Assembly (NCBI RefSeq): GCF_005860775.1
Contig: NZ_VCHQ01000011.1
Span: forward strand, 124,001-188,000
Direction of reading: 5' to 3'
DNA from: Klebsiella indica
GTDB lineage: Bacteria > Pseudomonadota > Gammaproteobacteria > Enterobacterales > Enterobacteriaceae
Length of the DNA stretch: 64,000 bases
The notes under the pieces are model-generated. The model was given only the letters and a program-made list of their open reading frames with translations, searched no databases and was not told the origin of the DNA. A program made the position numbers and the translations under genes. Shown here piece by piece: positions 30,816 through 39,080 of this stretch. The first letter of the stretch is position 1, and the number at the start of each line of letters is the position of its first letter.

Positions 30816-31559
30816 TCAGGCCGGATTCGGGATATCAATAAATGTGACATCCAGTTCGCTGTTTTCCGTCAACCATTCGCTTAACGCACGAATCCCGCCG
30901 CGCTCGGTGGCATGGTGACCCGCGGCGTAAAAATGCAATCCCTGCTCACGCGCCGAATGGATGGTTTGTTCCGAAACTTCACCGGTAATAAACGCATCGA
31001 CGCCAAAACGCGCCGCGCTGTCGATAAAGCTCTGACCGCCCCCGGTACACCACGCCACACGGGCTACTTTGTCCGGCCCGGTATCACCGCACCACAGCGG
31101 TTTACGTCCCAGGCGCGCTTCAATCCACGAAGCCAGTTCCAGGCCGGATACCGCCATTGAGAGTTCTCCCCATGGCACCAGCGGTTCGATCTCACCCATC
31201 ACGTTGATGCCAAGCAGCGAAGCCAGCTGCGCGTTATTCCCCAGTTCCGGGTGGGCATCAAGGGGTAAGTGCCAGCCATAGAGGTTGATATCATTGCTTA
31301 GCAACGTCTTGAGACGGTTACGCTTCATACCGCGAATAACCGGCGATTCCCCTTTCCAGAAATAACCATGATGGACAATCACCGCATCGGCCTCCAGGCG
31401 CACGGCTTCGTCAAGCAGCGCCTGGCTGGCAGTCACGCCGGTAACAATTTTTTGCACCGTTTCACGTCCTTCCACCTGCAGACCATTGGGGGCGTAATCA
31501 CTGATGGCCGCACTATTCAGCTTTTCATTAATCAGTTGTTCCAGTTCACTATTTTTCAT
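30816..31559 (-). CDS. ybgI: NIF3-like metal-binding hydrolase family protein YbgI
   Basis: This is a hexameric di-metal protein of the NIF3 family; its reaction is not firmly known. Metal-ligand histidines are visible in VIVHHGYFWKGES, HLPLDAHPELGNN and YAAGHHATERGG. The start at MKNSELEQLINEKLN (31559, GGAGC upstream) gives 247 aa as in E. coli. It is first in the ybgI-pxpBCA run and is often coupled with these genes in enteric bacteria. Confidence 0.94.
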   Translation of the reverse strand: MKNSELEQLINEKLNSAAISDYAPNGLQVEGRETVQKIVTGVTASQALLDEAVRLEADAVIVHHGYFWKGESPVIRGMKRNRLKTLLSNDINLYGWHLPLDAHPELGNNAQLASLLGINVMGEIEPLVPWGELSMAVSGLELASWIEARLGRKPLWCGDTGPDKVARVAWCTGGGQSFIDSAARFGVDAFITGEVSEQTIHSAREQGLHFYAAGHHATERGGIRALSEWLTENSELDVTFIDIPNPA

Positions 31560-31808
31560 TTTCGCTCCATCAGGCGATCGTGTTGTGCAGAGGGATAACA
31601 TAACGATATCCATGCGATCCGTCGATAGCCTCCCGCCTTTCGCTGACGATTTTGATCATGCGCGAAATCCGGCGCTGTTTTTTCACCTGCTTTGCGCGTC
31701 TGCCCGCCGTGTTGTTCAGGCGGGAGCGGTCGGTACCGTCGCTCATTGTGACGACGATTACCGCACCTGGAGGGGATGTTCTGCGACGTCGCGTGGACGT
31801 GACGCCGT
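31560..31808. other. ybgI-phrB gap; dtpD absent
   Basis: About 250 bp with no supported gene. E. coli has the oligopeptide transporter gene dtpD (ybgH) here. A GC-rich hairpin at 31703-31726 (cccgcc/ggcggg) is the only structure I see. The promoter for ybgI should lie at the left edge. Confidence 0.5.
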
Positions 31809-33245
31809 TCAGTCGTCCGCCGATGGCCTCTTCAGCTCTCTGGCGGCGTCCCAGGCTGCCAGCGTCGCCAGCCGGGCCTGCTTGTGATCAATAATCGGGC
31901 GCGGATAATCCAGCGTGAGGCCATTTTTCTCCGCCCATATCCACGGTTGATGCAGCGCTTTGTCAGGAACATCGGCCAGCTCAGGTAGCCATTGGCGAAT
32001 AAACGTCCCGGCTTTATCAAACCGTTCACCCTGCGTCGTCGGGTTAAAAATACGAAAATAGGGTACGGCATCGGTGCCGGTTGAAGCCGCCCACTGCCAG
32101 CCGCCATTGTTAGCCGCCAGATCGCCATCAATAAGCTGTTCGATAAAGTAGCGTTCGCCCAGCCGCCAGTCGATACGCAGATCTTTCACCAGGAAACTGG
32201 CGACAATCATTCGCAGGCGATTATGCATCCAGCCAGTTGTATTTAGCTGACGCATCGCGGCATCAACAATCGGGAAGCCGGTTTTTCCGCGTTGCCAGGC
32301 CTGTAGCGCTAACTCATCATCCCGCCATGCGACATTATCAGTCCAGGCAATAAAGGGGCGTCCTTTACACACTTTCGGATGGTACACCATCAGATGGCGG
32401 TAGAATTCGCGCCAGATAAGTTCATTGAGCCACACGGCCCCTGCGTGGCCATTAAGCGCCCGTGGTTGCTCCACCAGCAGGCGATGCAGACACTGACGCG
32501 GCGAGAGGACGCCCACCGCCAGACACGGTGACAGCCGGCTGGTTCCCTCAATGGCCGGCAGGTCGCGCAGGTGTTCATAATCGGCAACCTTTTTCTGACA
32601 GAACCGGCGAAGCTGCGTAATAGCACTTTTTTCATCAGCGGCGAACAGGGCGCGATCAAAGGGCGTTTGCGGATAGTCTATTTTCACTTCAGACGCCGAC
32701 ACCCTTGCCCCGCTGGCGCGGACTTGCGGCGCGGCAACACACTCAGGAAACGCCTCCTGTAAACGGCGAATAAAAGCATGTTTAAATGGCGTAAACACCT
32801 TATACATTTCGCGATTGCCGGTGAGCACGCTGCCGGGCGCCAGCAATACGCTGTCATCAAAACCCTGACAGATCGCCTTTTCTAAGATTTTCTCCACGGC
32901 CGCGTCACGCTGGCGTTCATTAATTTCGTACTGGTAGTTATAAAACAGATGGGTGACCTGCTGCTGCTCGCAGATCCTGGCGAGCAGATTCACACTGGCG
33001 GCGAAGTCTTCCGCATGTTCAATGAGCAGCGGGATCCCTCGCGTTGCCAGCGCCGTTTGCAGACTATGAAGGTGGCTGACGATAAATGCCGCCTGGCGTG
33101 GCGCCATGCCATGCTGATGCCATTGTCCTGGCGTGGCGATAAATACCCCGAGGACACGGGCATGTGGATCCCGGCAGGCCGCCGCGAGCGCCAGATTATC
33201 GTGAATGCGCAAATCCGCGCGAAACCAGACCAGATGGGTGGCCAT
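31809..33245 (-). CDS. phrB: Deoxyribodipyrimidine photolyase PhrB
   Basis: This light-driven enzyme repairs cyclobutane pyrimidine dimers. The N-terminal photolyase domain (THLVWFRADLRIHDNLAL) binds the antenna cofactor. The C-terminal FAD domain carries WLNELIWREFYRHLM and TGTDAVPYFRIFNPTTQGERFD. Class I CPD photolyase, 478 aa. It follows ybgA by 24 bp and is likely cotranscribed with it. Confidence 0.97.
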   Translation of the reverse strand: MATHLVWFRADLRIHDNLALAAACRDPHARVLGVFIATPGQWHQHGMAPRQAAFIVSHLHSLQTALATRGIPLLIEHAEDFAASVNLLARICEQQQVTHLFYNYQYEINERQRDAAVEKILEKAICQGFDDSVLLAPGSVLTGNREMYKVFTPFKHAFIRRLQEAFPECVAAPQVRASGARVSASEVKIDYPQTPFDRALFAADEKSAITQLRRFCQKKVADYEHLRDLPAIEGTSRLSPCLAVGVLSPRQCLHRLLVEQPRALNGHAGAVWLNELIWREFYRHLMVYHPKVCKGRPFIAWTDNVAWRDDELALQAWQRGKTGFPIVDAAMRQLNTTGWMHNRLRMIVASFLVKDLRIDWRLGERYFIEQLIDGDLAANNGGWQWAASTGTDAVPYFRIFNPTTQGERFDKAGTFIRQWLPELADVPDKALHQPWIWAEKNGLTLDYPRPIIDHKQARLATLAAWDAARELKRPSADD

Positions 33246-33269
33246 AACGCTCCTGAAATCCGTGATTTT

Positions 33270-33761
33270 TTATTCGTTCAGTGTTTCCGGCCAGCCAGTG
33301 AAATAGCGTTGTTCAGCGAGGTAAGCATCCGGAAATTCGGTCATATAATGTTTTAGCAACGTTACCGGGGCAAGCAACGGCTCTCTCCCCAAGCGATAGT
33401 CATTAATGAGCATCGTCAGCGCCTGCTTCTGTTCAGCGGTCAGGTGTTCACGGAAATAGCCCTGAACATGCATCAGAACGTTGGTATGGTTCTGCCGGGT
33501 AGAAGGATGGGCCAGCAGATTCACCAGACGCTCACGATAGGCATCGAAAAAAGCATCCAGCGATGGCCAGTCGGCCATCGCCGCCACAAAAGGCCCTATC
33601 TGACGGTACGCTGGCTGCGAATGCGCCAGCAGTATCAACTTGTAGCGGCTATGAAAATCGATCAGTCCGCCGCGGGTCAATCCTTCGCGACGCAAGTTAT
33701 CCAGTTCACGTAAGGTATACATACGGGTTTTATCATCGTCTTCCAGCCAGGTCTCATTCAT
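33270..33761 (-). CDS. ybgA: DUF1722 family protein YbgA
   Basis: This soluble protein of unknown function is almost always found next to phrB. The DUF1722 domain spans LIDFHSRYKLILLAHSQPAYRQIG to LREPLLAPVTLL-like sequence. The start at MNETWLEDDDKTRMY (33761, AAGGAG seven bases upstream) is preferred over an ATG six codons earlier that lies before the ribosome site. 163 aa. Overlaps nothing; phrB follows. Confidence 0.88.
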   Translation of the reverse strand: MNETWLEDDDKTRMYTLRELDNLRREGLTRGGLIDFHSRYKLILLAHSQPAYRQIGPFVAAMADWPSLDAFFDAYRERLVNLLAHPSTRQNHTNVLMHVQGYFREHLTAEQKQALTMLINDYRLGREPLLAPVTLLKHYMTEFPDAYLAEQRYFTGWPETLNE

Positions 33762-33794
33762 TACCGCTCCTTGTCTCATGGAAAGTTGTCAGTG

Positions 33795-33921
33795 TATACC
33801 CGTCATACTTCAAGTTGCATGTGCGTTGGCTTTCCTCATTCACCCCAGTCACGTACTGGAGTACGCTCCCGGGGATTCACTGCATCGCCGCCTTCCTGCA
33901 ACTCGAATAATTTAGGGTATA
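33795..33921. repeat. ERIC element upstream of ybgA
   Basis: A complete 127-bp ERIC: TATACCCGTCATACTTCAAG at the left end, core CACCCCAGTCACGTACTGGAG and CTCCCGGGGATTCAC, and right end TAATTTAGGGTATA. Confidence 0.92.
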
Positions 33922-33933
33922 AAACACAACTGG

Positions 33934-33962
33934 CAAAAAAAACCGCCGGGAAAACCGGCGGC
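33934..33962 (-). terminator. Terminator after ybfA
   Basis: CCGCCGG-GAAAA-CCGGCGG with a run of eight T on the minus strand is a strong terminator between ybfA and the ERIC/ybgA region. Confidence 0.8.
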
Positions 33963-34138
33963 CAGATGACTGATAAAGTGGGTTATTCCTGGAATTGCCC
34001 GGCGGCGCTTCGCTTGCGCGGACCGGAGTAAAATTCATAACATGATGATATTACGAGTTTCCCATGAGAAGCCAGGCCTCGATCGCCATCAGGCGGAAAT
34101 ACCCGCACACTATCCGTACGATAAATAATTTGAGACGA

Positions 34139-34345
34139 TCAGTAAAAATCTGCGGCGGCTTTTTCCGCCTGGGCCATCCATACCGGCTGATCGCTGGTTT
34201 TGGCCCACACGCGGTGCAACCAGCTGTAAAAACGGGCGCGATCCTTCCAGAACAGCATCACCGGAAAAGCCAGCACGCCAGCCACAACGGCGAAAGCACG
34301 GCGCGCGAAGATGACGTAAGCCGGATAGTTTTTGTACAACGTCAT
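34139..34345 (-). CDS. ybfA: Small membrane-associated protein YbfA
   Basis: A 68-aa conserved enterobacterial protein of unknown function. It has one hydrophobic segment ([24 protein letters not shown]), then a polar tail with [23 protein letters not shown] that matches E. coli YbfA. Start MTLYKNYPA (34345, GGGGAG upstream) is chosen over an ATG 11 codons upstream. It is divergent from kdpFABC. Confidence 0.88.
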   Translation of the reverse strand: MTLYKNYPAYVIFARRAFAVVAGVLAFPVMLFWKDRARFYSWLHRVWAKTSDQPVWMAQAEKAAADFY

Positions 34346-34552
34346 AATTTCTCTCCCCTTTGTCAGGCCGGCAATCAACGCCGGTAAAGTGCCAATGTAC
34401 TCTGGCTAAAATAGTACCGCTTTGACTGTAATTTTACTACTCATCCGACCACTAAAAAGCACTTATTTTCGCCTTTATTTTTATTCATTCGGTAAATTAG
34501 TTACATAAAAGTTAAATTAATACTAAACATTAGTTAAATTGTGGTTTTGGCG

Positions 34553-34620
34553 ATTTTTATATTTTTTTTATCCCTCCGGCGCTGATTTTTGCGAAATCTT
34601 TGCGCCCAACTTTCTATTCT
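34553..34620 (+). promoter_or_regulatory. kdpFABC promoter and KdpE-binding region
   Basis: A T-rich block (TTTTTATATTTTTTTTATCCC, about 34554-34574) resembles the known KdpE operator of E. coli. It is followed by GATTTTTGCGAAATCTTTGCG, the conserved -35 area, and a TATTCT -10-like hexamer ending at 34620. Phospho-KdpE would activate here under potassium limitation. Confidence 0.6.
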
Positions 34621-34654
34621 CCACGTAAAGCCTAAAAACACCCGGAGGTGGATT

Positions 34655-34744
34655 GTGACCGCAGGCGTAATCGCTGGCGTAGCGCTGGTGTTCCTGTTGC
34701 TGGTTTATCTGGTTTATGCCCTGCTACACGCGGAGGCATTCTGA
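34655..34744 (+). CDS. kdpF: Potassium-transporting ATPase subunit KdpF (29 aa)
   Basis: This one-helix lipid-like stabiliser of the KdpFABC complex starts with GTG. The reading (M)[18 protein letters not shown] continues [10 protein letters not shown], matching E. coli KdpF. GGAGGTG lies before the start. Its TGA overlaps the kdpA ATG by one base. Confidence 0.95.
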   Translation: MTAGVIAGVALVFLLLVYLVYALLHAEAF

Positions 34745-36423
34745 TGGCCGCGCAAGGATTTTTACTCATCACGAGCTTTATTCTGCTGCTGCTCATCCTG
34801 GCGCGTCCGCTGGGAAGCGTACTGGCAAGCATGATTAACGATGTACCGTTACCTGGCCTTGCCGGTATCGAACGCAGTTTATGGCGGGTAGCCGGTATTC
34901 GTTCGCAGGAGATGAACTGGTATCAATATTTATGCGCTATTTTGCTGTTTAACGCCCTCGGTATACTGGCGTTATTTGTGCTGCTGATGCTTCAGGGTTC
35001 ACTGCCGCTCAACCCTCAGCATCTGCCCGGCCTGTCATGGGATCTGGCGCTGAATACCGCGGTGAGCTTCGTCAGTAACACCAACTGGCAGGCCTACGCC
35101 GGGGAAACCACCATGAGCTATCTGAGCCAGATGGCAGGACTGGCGGTGCAAAATTTCCTCTCTGCCGCCACCGGGATCGCGGTGGTCTTCGCTTTCACCC
35201 GTGCGTACGCCCGGCAGAAAGTCAGCACCCTGGGCAACGTCTGGGTCGATCTGATTCGTATCACGCTCTGGTTGTTGCTGCCGATTTCGCTACTGATCGC
35301 CCTGTTCTTTATTCAGCAAGGCGTGCCGCAGAATTTCGCTCCCTATCAGAGCATGGTTTCGCTTGAAGGTGTGCGCCAGATGCTGCCGATGGGGCCAGTG
35401 GCTTCCCAGGAAGCCATTAAGATGCTTGGCACCAACGGCGGCGGTTTCTTTAACGCTAATTCCGCTCACCCGTTCGAAAACCCCACCGCGCTGACCAATA
35501 TGGTGCAGATGCTGGCGATCTTTCTGATCCCGGCGGCATTGTGCTTCGCCTTTGGCGAGGTGGTGGGCGATCGCCGCCAGGGTCGCGCGATTCTGTGGGC
35601 AATGTTGCTGATCTTTATTGTCTGCGCGGCGGCGGTGATGTGGGCGGAAACTCGCGGCAACCCGCATCTGTTGCACCTCGGGGCCGACAGTAATCTGAAT
35701 ATGGAAGGCAAAGAGAGTCGTTTTGGCATTCTCGCCAGCAGCCTGTTTGCGGTTATCACCACCGCCGCATCCTGCGGAGCGGTGAATGCGATGCATGACT
35801 CCTTTACCGCGCTGGGCGGGATGGTGCCCATGTGGCTGATGCAAATCGGCGAAGTGGTTTTTGGCGGCGTCGGGTCGGGTCTGTACGGCATGCTGTTATT
35901 CGTGATGCTGGCGGTATTTATCGCCGGGTTAATGATTGGCCGCACGCCGGAATACCTCGGTAAGAAAATCGATGTCCGTGAAATGAAAATGATTGCGCTG
36001 GCGATCCTCGTCACGCCGACGCTGGTGCTCCTCGGTACGGCTCTGGCGATGATGACCGGGGCCGGACGCGCCGCAATGCTTAATCCCGGCCCGCACGGAT
36101 TTAGCGAAGTGCTGTACGCGGTAACTTCGGCGGCCAATAACAACGGCAGCGCCTTCGCGGGCATCAACGCAACGACGCCGTTCTGGAACCTGCTACTGGC
36201 GTTCTGCATGCTGGTCGGCCGCTTCGCGGTCATTATTCCGGTAATGGCCATTGCCGGCTCGCTGGCAACGAAGAAAATTCAGCCCGCCAGCAGCGGGACG
36301 CTCGCAACCCATGACGCGTTATTTATCGGCCTGCTGATCGGCACCGTTTTGCTGGTCGGTGCCCTGACCTTTATTCCCGCGCTCGCGCTCGGCCCGCTGG
36401 CGGAACAATTCTCTTTACTTTAA
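34744..36423 (+). CDS. kdpA: Potassium-transporting ATPase channel subunit KdpA
   Basis: KdpA is the potassium-selective subunit, related to Trk/KtrB channels, with ten membrane helices and four degenerate filter loops, for example [13 protein letters not shown] and [14 protein letters not shown]. Start [12 protein letters not shown] at 34744 fits the family (559 aa versus 557 in E. coli). A long in-frame upstream extension overlapping kdpF is rejected. Confidence 0.97.
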   Translation: MAAQGFLLITSFILLLLILARPLGSVLASMINDVPLPGLAGIERSLWRVAGIRSQEMNWYQYLCAILLFNALGILALFVLLMLQGSLPLNPQHLPGLSWDLALNTAVSFVSNTNWQAYAGETTMSYLSQMAGLAVQNFLSAATGIAVVFAFTRAYARQKVSTLGNVWVDLIRITLWLLLPISLLIALFFIQQGVPQNFAPYQSMVSLEGVRQMLPMGPVASQEAIKMLGTNGGGFFNANSAHPFENPTALTNMVQMLAIFLIPAALCFAFGEVVGDRRQGRAILWAMLLIFIVCAAAVMWAETRGNPHLLHLGADSNLNMEGKESRFGILASSLFAVITTAASCGAVNAMHDSFTALGGMVPMWLMQIGEVVFGGVGSGLYGMLLFVMLAVFIAGLMIGRTPEYLGKKIDVREMKMIALAILVTPTLVLLGTALAMMTGAGRAAMLNPGPHGFSEVLYAVTSAANNNGSAFAGINATTPFWNLLLAFCMLVGRFAVIIPVMAIAGSLATKKIQPASSGTLATHDALFIGLLIGTVLLVGALTFIPALALGPLAEQFSLL

Positions 36424-36444
36424 GCGATTGCGGAGCAACCTGTT

Positions 36445-38493
36445 ATGAGTCGCAAATCATTAGCCCTGCTGGAGCCGACGCTTGTACGCCAGGCGTTGCT
36501 TGACGCAGTGAAAAAACTTAGCCCGCAAGTACAGTGGCGTAACCCGGTCATGTTTATCGTCTGGATCGGCAGCCTGCTGACCACTCTGCTCGCCATCGCG
36601 ATGGCAAGCGGGCAGATCGCGGGAAGCGCCCCGTTTACCGCTGCCGTCAGTATTTGGCTGTGGTTTACCGTGCTGTTCGCCAACTTCGCCGAAGCAATGG
36701 CCGAAGGCCGCAGTAAAGCGCAGGCCAGCAGCCTCAAAGGGGTCAAAAAGACCGCATTTGCCCGTAAACTGCGCGCGCCGCAGCACGATGCGCAAATTGA
36801 CCACATCCCCGCCGATGAACTGCGTAAAGGGGACGTCGTCCTGGTCGAAGCTGGGGATATTATTCCCTGCGATGGCGAAGTTATCGAAGGGGGCGCGTCG
36901 GTGGACGAAAGCGCCATCACCGGCGAGTCCGCGCCGGTCATTCGCGAATCCGGCGGCGACTTCGCCTCGGTGACCGGCGGAACGCGGATTCTCTCTGACT
37001 GGCTGGTCATCGAATGCAGCGTGAATCCCGGCGAAACCTTCCTTGACCGGATGATCGCCATGGTGGAAGGCGCGCAGCGCCGCAAGACGCCAAACGAAAT
37101 CGCCCTGACCATTCTGCTGATCGCCCTGACTCTGGTGTTCCTGCTGGCGACCGCCACCATCTGGCCTTTCTCCGCCTGGGGCGGTCACGCCGTCAGCGTA
37201 ACGGTGCTGGTCGCCCTGCTGGTGTGTCTGATCCCGACGACTATCGGCGGATTACTCTCGGCGATTGGCGTTGCCGGGATGAGCCGGATGCTGGGGGCCA
37301 ACGTCATCGCCACCAGCGGACGCGCGGTAGAAGCCGCAGGCGATGTGGACGTGCTGCTTCTGGACAAAACCGGCACCATCACCCTCGGTAACCGCCAGGC
37401 TTCGGATTTTCTGCCCGCTCAGGGCGTGGATGAAAAGACGCTGGCGGACGCGGCGCAACTCTCCTCGCTGGCCGACGAAACGCCGGAAGGCCGCAGCATC
37501 GTCATCCTCGCCAAGCAACGTTTTAACCTGCGGGAACGCGATGTCCAGTCGCTTCATGCCACTTTTGTTCCCTTTACCGCGCAAAGCCGAATGAGCGGTA
37601 TCAATATCGATAACCGAATGATCCGTAAAGGTTCCGTGGATGCCATTCGTCGCCATGTCGCCGCCAGCGGCGGTCATTTTCCTGCTGACGTGGAACAAAA
37701 AGTGGATAGCGTCGCTCGTCTTGGCGCCACGCCGCTGGTGGTGGTGGAAGGTTCCCGCGTGCTGGGCGTTATCGCGCTGAAAGATATTGTCAAAGGCGGG
37801 ATCAAAGAACGCTTCGCCCAGTTGCGCAAAATGGGCATCAAAACGGTGATGATCACCGGCGATAACCGTCTGACGGCGGCGGCGATTGCCGCCGAAGCCG
37901 GTGTGGATGATTTTCTGGCGGAAGCGACGCCGGAAGCCAAGCTGGCGTTGATTCGCCAGTATCAGGCCGAAGGCCGTCTGGTGGCGATGACCGGCGACGG
38001 AACCAACGATGCGCCGGCGCTGGCGCAGGCTGATGTGGCGGTGGCGATGAACTCCGGTACTCAGGCGGCGAAAGAAGCCGGCAACATGGTGGATCTCGAT
38101 TCTAACCCCACTAAGCTGATTGAGGTGGTGCATATCGGCAAACAGATGCTGATGACCCGCGGTTCTTTAACCACCTTTAGCATCGCCAACGACGTAGCAA
38201 AATATTTCGCTATTATTCCGGCGGCGTTTGCCGCGACCTATCCACAGTTGAATGCGCTGAACATTATGCGTCTGCATTCGCCGGACTCCGCGATCCTCAG
38301 CGCGGTGATCTTCAATGCGCTGGTTATCATTTTTCTGATCCCGCTGGCATTAAAAGGGGTGAGCTATAAGCCGCTTTCAGCCTCTGCCATGCTGCGCCGT
38401 AACCTGTGGATCTACGGTCTTGGCGGGCTGGTGATACCGTTTATCGGTATCAAAGCTATCGATCTGTTACTTACCCTGAGCGGGCTGCTGTGA
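36445..38493 (+). CDS. kdpB: Potassium-transporting P-type ATPase subunit KdpB
   Basis: This catalytic P-type ATPase subunit has the phosphorylated Asp in [12 protein letters not shown] (about 307). It also shows the TGES dephosphorylation loop ([10 protein letters not shown]), nucleotide-domain motifs and the hinge [26 protein letters not shown]. Seven helices; 682 aa, full length. It follows kdpA by 21 bp. Confidence 0.98.
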   Translation: MSRKSLALLEPTLVRQALLDAVKKLSPQVQWRNPVMFIVWIGSLLTTLLAIAMASGQIAGSAPFTAAVSIWLWFTVLFANFAEAMAEGRSKAQASSLKGVKKTAFARKLRAPQHDAQIDHIPADELRKGDVVLVEAGDIIPCDGEVIEGGASVDESAITGESAPVIRESGGDFASVTGGTRILSDWLVIECSVNPGETFLDRMIAMVEGAQRRKTPNEIALTILLIALTLVFLLATATIWPFSAWGGHAVSVTVLVALLVCLIPTTIGGLLSAIGVAGMSRMLGANVIATSGRAVEAAGDVDVLLLDKTGTITLGNRQASDFLPAQGVDEKTLADAAQLSSLADETPEGRSIVILAKQRFNLRERDVQSLHATFVPFTAQSRMSGINIDNRMIRKGSVDAIRRHVAASGGHFPADVEQKVDSVARLGATPLVVVEGSRVLGVIALKDIVKGGIKERFAQLRKMGIKTVMITGDNRLTAAAIAAEAGVDDFLAEATPEAKLALIRQYQAEGRLVAMTGDGTNDAPALAQADVAVAMNSGTQAAKEAGNMVDLDSNPTKLIEVVHIGKQMLMTRGSLTTFSIANDVAKYFAIIPAAFAATYPQLNALNIMRLHSPDSAILSAVIFNALVIIFLIPLALKGVSYKPLSASAMLRRNLWIYGLGGLVIPFIGIKAIDLLLTLSGLL

Positions 38494-38503
38494 GGAAAAG
38501 ATC

Positions 38504-39079
38504 ATGTCATTGATTCGCCCCGCCATTGTGCTTTTTATTCTGTTAACGCTTATTACCGGCGGCGTCTATCCGCTGTTGACCACCGCGCTGGGACAGTGGT
38601 GGTTCCCGCAACAAGCCAACGGTTCGCTGGTGAGGATTGACGGTGAAGTGCGCGGTTCCCGCCTGATCGGCCAGAACTTTACCTCCGCTGGCTATTTCCA
38701 GGGCCGCCCGTCCGCCACGACCGGGATGCCGGACAACCCGCTGGCTTCCGGCGGCAGCAACCTTTCCGTCAGCAATCCGGCGCTGGATAAAACTATCGGC
38801 GAACGGATACAGGCGCTGCGCGCCGCCAACCCGGATGCAAGTCCGGCGGTGCCGGTGGAGTTGGTCACCGCCTCGGCGAGCGGACTGGATAACAATCTGA
38901 CTCCGGCCGCCGCCCTATGGCAGGTACCTCGCGTCGCCAGAGCGCGGCAGCTTAGCGTTGAACAGGTCAGCCAGTTGGTCAACGACGCAACGCAAACACC
39001 GTTGCTCAGCTTTCTTGGTCAACCTGTGGTAAATATACTGCAGCTAAATATGTCGCTGGATGCGCTGAAGGATAAGTGA
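38504..39079 (+). CDS. kdpC: Potassium-transporting ATPase subunit KdpC
   Basis: This is a single-span accessory subunit with a large periplasmic domain. The N-terminal helix ([23 protein letters not shown]) is followed by [24 protein letters not shown] and [18 protein letters not shown]. 191 aa. It starts 10 bp after kdpB. Confidence 0.97.
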   Translation: MSLIRPAIVLFILLTLITGGVYPLLTTALGQWWFPQQANGSLVRIDGEVRGSRLIGQNFTSAGYFQGRPSATTGMPDNPLASGGSNLSVSNPALDKTIGERIQALRAANPDASPAVPVELVTASASGLDNNLTPAAALWQVPRVARARQLSVEQVSQLVNDATQTPLLSFLGQPVVNILQLNMSLDALKDK

Positions 39080-39080
39080 A

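Noticed and set aside
31504-31887. 127-codon + frame between ybgI and phrB as a dtpD remnant
   Set aside because: Its residues do not resemble a transporter and it overlaps the phrB 3' end; I could not support a dtpD origin.
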